Below are positions 60,311 to 64,000 of a stretch of 64,000 nucleotides of DNA, in pieces (position 1 is the first letter of the stretch; the number at the start of each line of letters is the position of its first letter). The stretch covers positions 62,001 to 126,000 of the forward strand of contig CALGAW010000052.1 in the NCBI GenBank assembly GCA_937959115.1, given 5' to 3'. The position numbers were made by a program, and so were the translations under genes. Source of the DNA: an uncultured Saprospiraceae bacterium. Lineage in GTDB: Bacteria; Bacteroidota; Bacteroidia; Chitinophagales; Saprospiraceae. The notes beneath the pieces were generated by a model. It saw only the letters and a program-made list of their open reading frames with translations. It did not search any database and was not told where the DNA came from.

Positions 60311-62011
60311 TTATTCTACAATAGAAAGCTTAACCACCTGTTCTATCTCACCCTCTGTTTTAGCTGTTAAAAAGTAAATGCCCGCACTAATTTTTATTGG
60401 TAATTCATCTAAATTTATTCGTACCCTTGTTTCATTATTGGACTTTATTTCGGTGATCAAAACACCATCCAACGTCCATAATTCTAGCGTAGAGCCAAGG
60501 GTAACCTTATCCACCGTCAACATACTTGACAAACCAGTCGGATTTGGATATACTTCTAATCGGCCGACTTCCGTGTCACTCTGTAAGTGTTCATTCGAAA
60601 GTAGAATACCATCACCAAAGCAGTTATCAAACATTAATTGAACCGAATCACTTATTGCCAATAAGGGTGCAAAACTTGGACATGGATGCTGGATATCTGC
60701 AGCATACAATACACCAGAAGTCATTTTCTTGATTGCTCCGGGAACAAGTGTTAATGGCCCAATAGACATTATAAAACGACGATCTCCTGGCGGGTTTGAA
60801 ACAGTGCATTCTGACCAATTATTCGGATCTGAGGGGTTACCTGGATATACATGAGTAGCAGGAACAGTGTTTTCGTTGTAACCATCACCGCCATGTTCAA
60901 TTGGACTACCATCTCTCCATTTCCCTGTCAGATAACCATAAAATTCAGCAGCATTAGTAGGATTTCCTTGAGGGCTACCGTCATTGTTATAATAAATAAA
61001 TGAGGTCATTCCCAATTCATTCCCATTGTCATCATCAGGTCCTTTTAGTAAATCAATTCCAACCAATGGTATTGAAGTTCCATACCCGGTCGATGCGCAT
61101 GTAGGATCAGTAGCAGTCGCATTGTATACAATTCCCATAGATCTGAGCTTATCACACCCCACATAATCATTATCCCAGCACCCAAGATCTGGATCAGCGA
61201 ATTGGCCAATATATAGATCGTTAAGAACATCAGGACTCTTGTTTATTATTTTGTAGTTATAAAACGTACTATAATCAAGCGGTGGAGCGATAAAGGAATA
61301 AGCCAATGTCTGTATTTCAACGCCAAGCTGGTCACCACCAGTTTGACCATGGATATTGCCAATATCATTAATAACCCACCAAACCATTTGATCAGCATAG
61401 GTAGAGTCACAACCATCAATTCCTAGAACAGGAAAGTCACCATTATAAGGGTCGTAAATCCCATCACTATCTTCATCGTAGAACGGTGCTAAATCCTGAT
61501 TTGGTAGAGCAGTTGGGAAATAGTTTGAATAATATGGGTTTCCTCGTCCCGGCCATCTTAGCAAGTTGTCTGGCACAGAATCAACTGTCCCATCGGCAAG
61601 AAAATCCAACCTTACTAACGTAATTTCGGACCCATAAACAACATAATGTTGATCCCAGTAGCCACAAACAGGAGCACTTCCGTTGATAATTGGTCCTGGC
61701 CAAAAGTCATCTCCACCTTGTCTATAGGTTTGTGCAGCAAGTTTTAAGTTACCTAAATCATCGACCCCACCAATCCAAAGAGATGAGGTATACATTGCTG
61801 AAACAGGGCTAGCTCCAGGCAATGGTTTTGGAACAATATACCTACCATCTGACAGATTTGACCACATGTCTCCTCCATTCAATAGTCCTACGGTTACATT
61901 GTTTACATCAAGATCAATCTGAGATTGAGCAGCAGCGCAGTTTTGTCCAACCGAAATAAAAGGAAATAAAAGAGAGGTTAAGCAGAATAAAAGAAGTTTT
62001 TTGAGATTCAT
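60311..62011 (-). CDS. T9SS-sorted secreted protein of unknown function
   Basis: A 566-residue exported protein with signal peptide (LLLFCLTSLLFPFISVGQ). The N-terminal 480 residues show GGDMWSNLSDGRYIVPK and SLWIGGVDDLGNLKLA, a pattern of unannotated Bacteroidota extracellular proteins with many Gly, Asp and aromatic residues. No catalytic signature is visible. The tail is a type A sorting domain (LEVYPNPTGLSSML, ELWTLDGVLITEI, GIYFLTAKTEGE). Predicted surface cargo. Confidence 0.78.
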   Translation of the reverse strand: MNLKKLLLFCLTSLLFPFISVGQNCAAAQSQIDLDVNNVTVGLLNGGDMWSNLSDGRYIVPKPLPGASPVSAMYTSSLWIGGVDDLGNLKLAAQTYRQGGDDFWPGPIINGSAPVCGYWDQHYVVYGSEITLVRLDFLADGTVDSVPDNLLRWPGRGNPYYSNYFPTALPNQDLAPFYDEDSDGIYDPYNGDFPVLGIDGCDSTYADQMVWWVINDIGNIHGQTGGDQLGVEIQTLAYSFIAPPLDYSTFYNYKIINKSPDVLNDLYIGQFADPDLGCWDNDYVGCDKLRSMGIVYNATATDPTCASTGYGTSIPLVGIDLLKGPDDDNGNELGMTSFIYYNNDGSPQGNPTNAAEFYGYLTGKWRDGSPIEHGGDGYNENTVPATHVYPGNPSDPNNWSECTVSNPPGDRRFIMSIGPLTLVPGAIKKMTSGVLYAADIQHPCPSFAPLLAISDSVQLMFDNCFGDGILLSNEHLQSDTEVGRLEVYPNPTGLSSMLTVDKVTLGSTLELWTLDGVLITEIKSNNETRVRINLDELPIKISAGIYFLTAKTEGEIEQVVKLSIVE

Positions 62012-62165
62012 AACGAATGCTATTTATGTTTTATATTGACTTGTTCAAATAAATATAGTCAAAACAAATACAACATGCTACAATGTCAAGGTCAATTGGT
62101 TTATTTTTACTTAAATTTTACCTTTGAAAGGTCATTTCTAGAACTGATTAATCTTGTTAAATTCC

Positions 62166-63467
62166 TCAAATAAATTTCGTAACAATAAAAAACAGACTGA
62201 ACCCCGTCAAAAACAGAATACCCAGCACACTCAATCCGCGCATCAGCACACCAGGCCGCGCATCAACAGGAAACTCATCCCGTGTAACTAGCCGATAGTT
62301 AATCACAGCAATCACAGGCGCAATCAGAAACGAGATCGTAGTAGCCAGATCTATCAACAACTTAAAGTGACCCGAGAAAAAAGAAATGATAAGAAATGCC
62401 CCAATCGCCACCACAAACAGTGATACGACATACACTCTAGAGTTCTTAAGTTCTTCATTCGCCCGCGTAGCAGAATAAAACAGCAACTCAGACGAACGTT
62501 CTAAGGAGCGCGCATAACCATCCAGCACCCCAATGCAGGTGCCAAACATAATCGAAAATGCGGCGGAAGCAATAATGATATAACTCCAAGAACCAATCGT
62601 GGTCGTATATAGCTCAATCACCTTATTCGCAAACCCAGCACTGCCTCCAGGCATCGTCTCCCCAGTTCCATAGATCAGAAATGCCCCAAGCGTAACAAAA
62701 CAGATCGACAATACCGCAGATACCCAGTAGCCAAAATTGAAATCAAACAGCGTCTCCTTCAATGTTGGATGATAGCCGGTTTGCTTGATTCGCTCTATCG
62801 TCCATAAGCTGTTCCAAGCCGACAGATCAACCGCTGTAGGCATCCAACCCATCAGAGCAATAAGAAACCCGAATCCAGCAGCTCCCCAAATGGGTTCTGG
62901 TGTAAATCCTTCAATGGGTGGTACTCTTCCATGTACTAGGGTAAGAATGAACGCAATCACAGTAGAAACAAGGAGAACAGCGCCAATCACTTTGATCAAA
63001 CTATCAAGCACACTGTACTTGCCCAGCCAGAGAATCAACACACATCCTACCAATAAAACAATCGTGGTAAACGCTTTAAACGGGACAATTGCTCCTAGGC
63101 CAAAAAGGTTTTCACAGAAACCAGAAGTGACAAACACAACCGCCGCTGCTACAAAGAACATAGAGCCAATCGTAATCATAAAATACAAGCCTAGTGCCCA
63201 ACGACTGATACGATTGTAGCCGTCGATTAGACTTTCACCAGTAGCATTGGCATATCGTGATCCAAATTCAAAAAACGGGTATTTAAATACGTTAGCAGCA
63301 ATGACTGCCCAAAGCAATGCGAAACCAAAATTTGCCCCAGCTCTTGTGGATTGTACCAGGTGAGAAACACCAATCGCTGTGCACGCAAACAGAATACCTG
63401 GACCAAGTGCTTTCAATAAGGACCGCTTGTCTTTTGAAGGTAATTCTATTTCCTTTCCGCTGCGCAT
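62166..63467 (-). CDS. Nramp-family divalent metal transporter, non-canonical
   Basis: A 433-residue membrane protein with about eleven hydrophobic segments. ALGPGILFACTAIGVSHLVQST and FEFGSRYANATGESLIDGY place it in the Nramp (SLC11) fold. However, the DPGN metal motif of helix 1 is replaced by GVSHLVQ-like sequence, and helix 6 has MGWMPTA where canonical members have A-M-x-H. Both metal-binding positions are therefore changed, as in Nramp-related magnesium or other cation transporters. The ion cannot be told by eye. Its ATG overlaps the stop of the OmpA gene as TAATG. Confidence 0.8.
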   Translation of the reverse strand: MRSGKEIELPSKDKRSLLKALGPGILFACTAIGVSHLVQSTRAGANFGFALLWAVIAANVFKYPFFEFGSRYANATGESLIDGYNRISRWALGLYFMITIGSMFFVAAAVVFVTSGFCENLFGLGAIVPFKAFTTIVLLVGCVLILWLGKYSVLDSLIKVIGAVLLVSTVIAFILTLVHGRVPPIEGFTPEPIWGAAGFGFLIALMGWMPTAVDLSAWNSLWTIERIKQTGYHPTLKETLFDFNFGYWVSAVLSICFVTLGAFLIYGTGETMPGGSAGFANKVIELYTTTIGSWSYIIIASAAFSIMFGTCIGVLDGYARSLERSSELLFYSATRANEELKNSRVYVVSLFVVAIGAFLIISFFSGHFKLLIDLATTISFLIAPVIAVINYRLVTRDEFPVDARPGVLMRGLSVLGILFLTGFSLFFIVTKFI

Positions 63468-64000
63468 TAGTCTAGGCCAATCACACGAAATTCTGTTCTA
63501 CGATTAAGCGCGTGTTCATCCTCTGTGCACTGTTCGGACGGGCAAGGAATAAGCGGATCAATTTCGCCGTATCCTCTAGCAATCAACTGTGTTTTTGCCA
63601 CGCCGCGTTTCACCATATAAGAAACGGCATTGTCTGCTCTTCGCTGAGACAATTGCTTGTTATAGTCCTTGCTACCTCTGTTATCTGTATGCGAACCAAT
63701 CTCAAGGCTTAAGCTAACATTTGACATCAGTAGGCGAACTAATCGCTCCAACTCATTTACTGATTCTGGTCGGAAGTTATCCTTATTGTAATCATAGAAA
63801 ATATTAGTCAAAACAACCGACTCATCAATGCTTAGTGAAGCAGGATCAAAGTCAGGCGCTGTGGCACCACCTCCATTAAACATGGATTCAGGGTCAAATC
63901 CAGGTGATACAATCGGTGGAGCATCAGGACTAACATCTGGGAAGCCGCTTGTATTTGTTGTATTTGGTGATGCAATAGGGTCAGGGTTGGGTAAAGGAGG
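63467..64000 (-). CDS. OmpA-family protein, 5' partial
   Basis: The gene enters from the right edge; the frame stays open to position 64000, so the start is outside. The last 120 residues are an OmpA C-terminal peptidoglycan-binding domain (YDYNKDNFRPESVNELERL, GSHTDNRGSKDYNKQLSQRRADNAVSYMVKRG, IARGYGE). Upstream is a proline- and asparagine-rich linker (PNPDPIASPNTTNTSG). OmpA-family proteins anchor outer-membrane structures to the cell wall and often accompany T9SS and adhesin genes. Its stop overlaps the Nramp-family start. Confidence 0.85.
   Translation of the reverse strand, partial: PPLPNPDPIASPNTTNTSGFPDVSPDAPPIVSPGFDPESMFNGGGATAPDFDPASLSIDESVVLTNIFYDYNKDNFRPESVNELERLVRLLMSNVSLSLEIGSHTDNRGSKDYNKQLSQRRADNAVSYMVKRGVAKTQLIARGYGEIDPLIPCPSEQCTEDEHALNRRTEFRVIGLD

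Noticed and set aside
1-64000. CRISPR array, insertion sequences or prophage genes
   Set aside because: I looked for regular short direct repeats, transposase or integrase motifs and phage structural genes and saw none.

Overview
The window looks like a chromosomal segment of a member of the Bacteroidota, most likely a marine saprospirian (Lewinella/Portibacter-like) bacterium. The phylum call rests on several things seen here: type IX secretion (T9SS) type A sorting domains on several surface proteins, a PorZ homologue, DUF2807 and DUF1573 lipoproteins, low-GC DNA, and promoters of the Bacteroidetes form TTG-N19/20-TAnnTTTG instead of the E. coli sigma70 form. The family-level call is an inference from the kinds of surface proteins present.

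Layout. 1-757: the end of a polymorphic-toxin-like gene, apparently frameshifted, with a probable immunity gene overlapping its true stop. 1.3-9.5 kb: housekeeping genes (M23 endopeptidase, Bcp peroxiredoxin, DUF2851, a FolB fused to a cysteine-rich CWC domain, glutaryl-CoA-type dehydrogenase, RlmN) plus a T9SS-cargo remnant. 9.7-20.6 kb: four very large minus-strand genes for secreted proteins, a GH10 xylanase with CBM9, two tandem parallel beta-helix paralogues and a CBM9 protein of unknown activity. All four carry the same roughly 220-residue module ending in two dockerin-like calcium loops. 20.7-31.7 kb: YgjP-type metallopeptidase, SRPBCC protein, DUF2807 lipoprotein, desaturase, glycosyltransferase, a porZ-recO-BASS operon, YjbQ and an M48-like lipoprotein with a broken HExxH. 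31.7-39 kb: three tandem paralogues of a choice-of-anchor-B/LVIVD surface protein with T9SS tails. 39-51 kb: thioesterase, amidase, an odd tRNA-Phe, a HerA-like ATPase, a TMTC-like TPR membrane protein, an AhpD-like protein, a PLC-like lipoprotein and a succinate-semialdehyde dehydrogenase. 51-64 kb: an isoprenoid-synthase-like protein, a DoxX-like membrane protein, an uncharacterised two-gene operon, a DUF1573 lipoprotein under a striking triple operator, an arginyltransferase-like protein, two more T9SS cargos, a non-canonical Nramp-family transporter and a partial OmpA-family gene.

How it fits together. Much of the coding capacity goes to exported proteins. PorZ is part of the machinery that attaches T9SS cargo to the surface, and at least five intact genes encode probable cargo. 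The 9.7-20.6 kb block looks like a secreted plant or algal polysaccharide (xylan and perhaps pectin) degradation set without SusC/SusD, held together by a shared C-terminal module. The least explained signals are that module, the three tandem 16-bp palindromes at 55642-55702 around the DUF1573 promoter, perfect palindromes upstream of 51330 and 54009, and a tRNA-Phe with an eight-base anticodon loop. All identifications are by eye from sequence; no database search was run.
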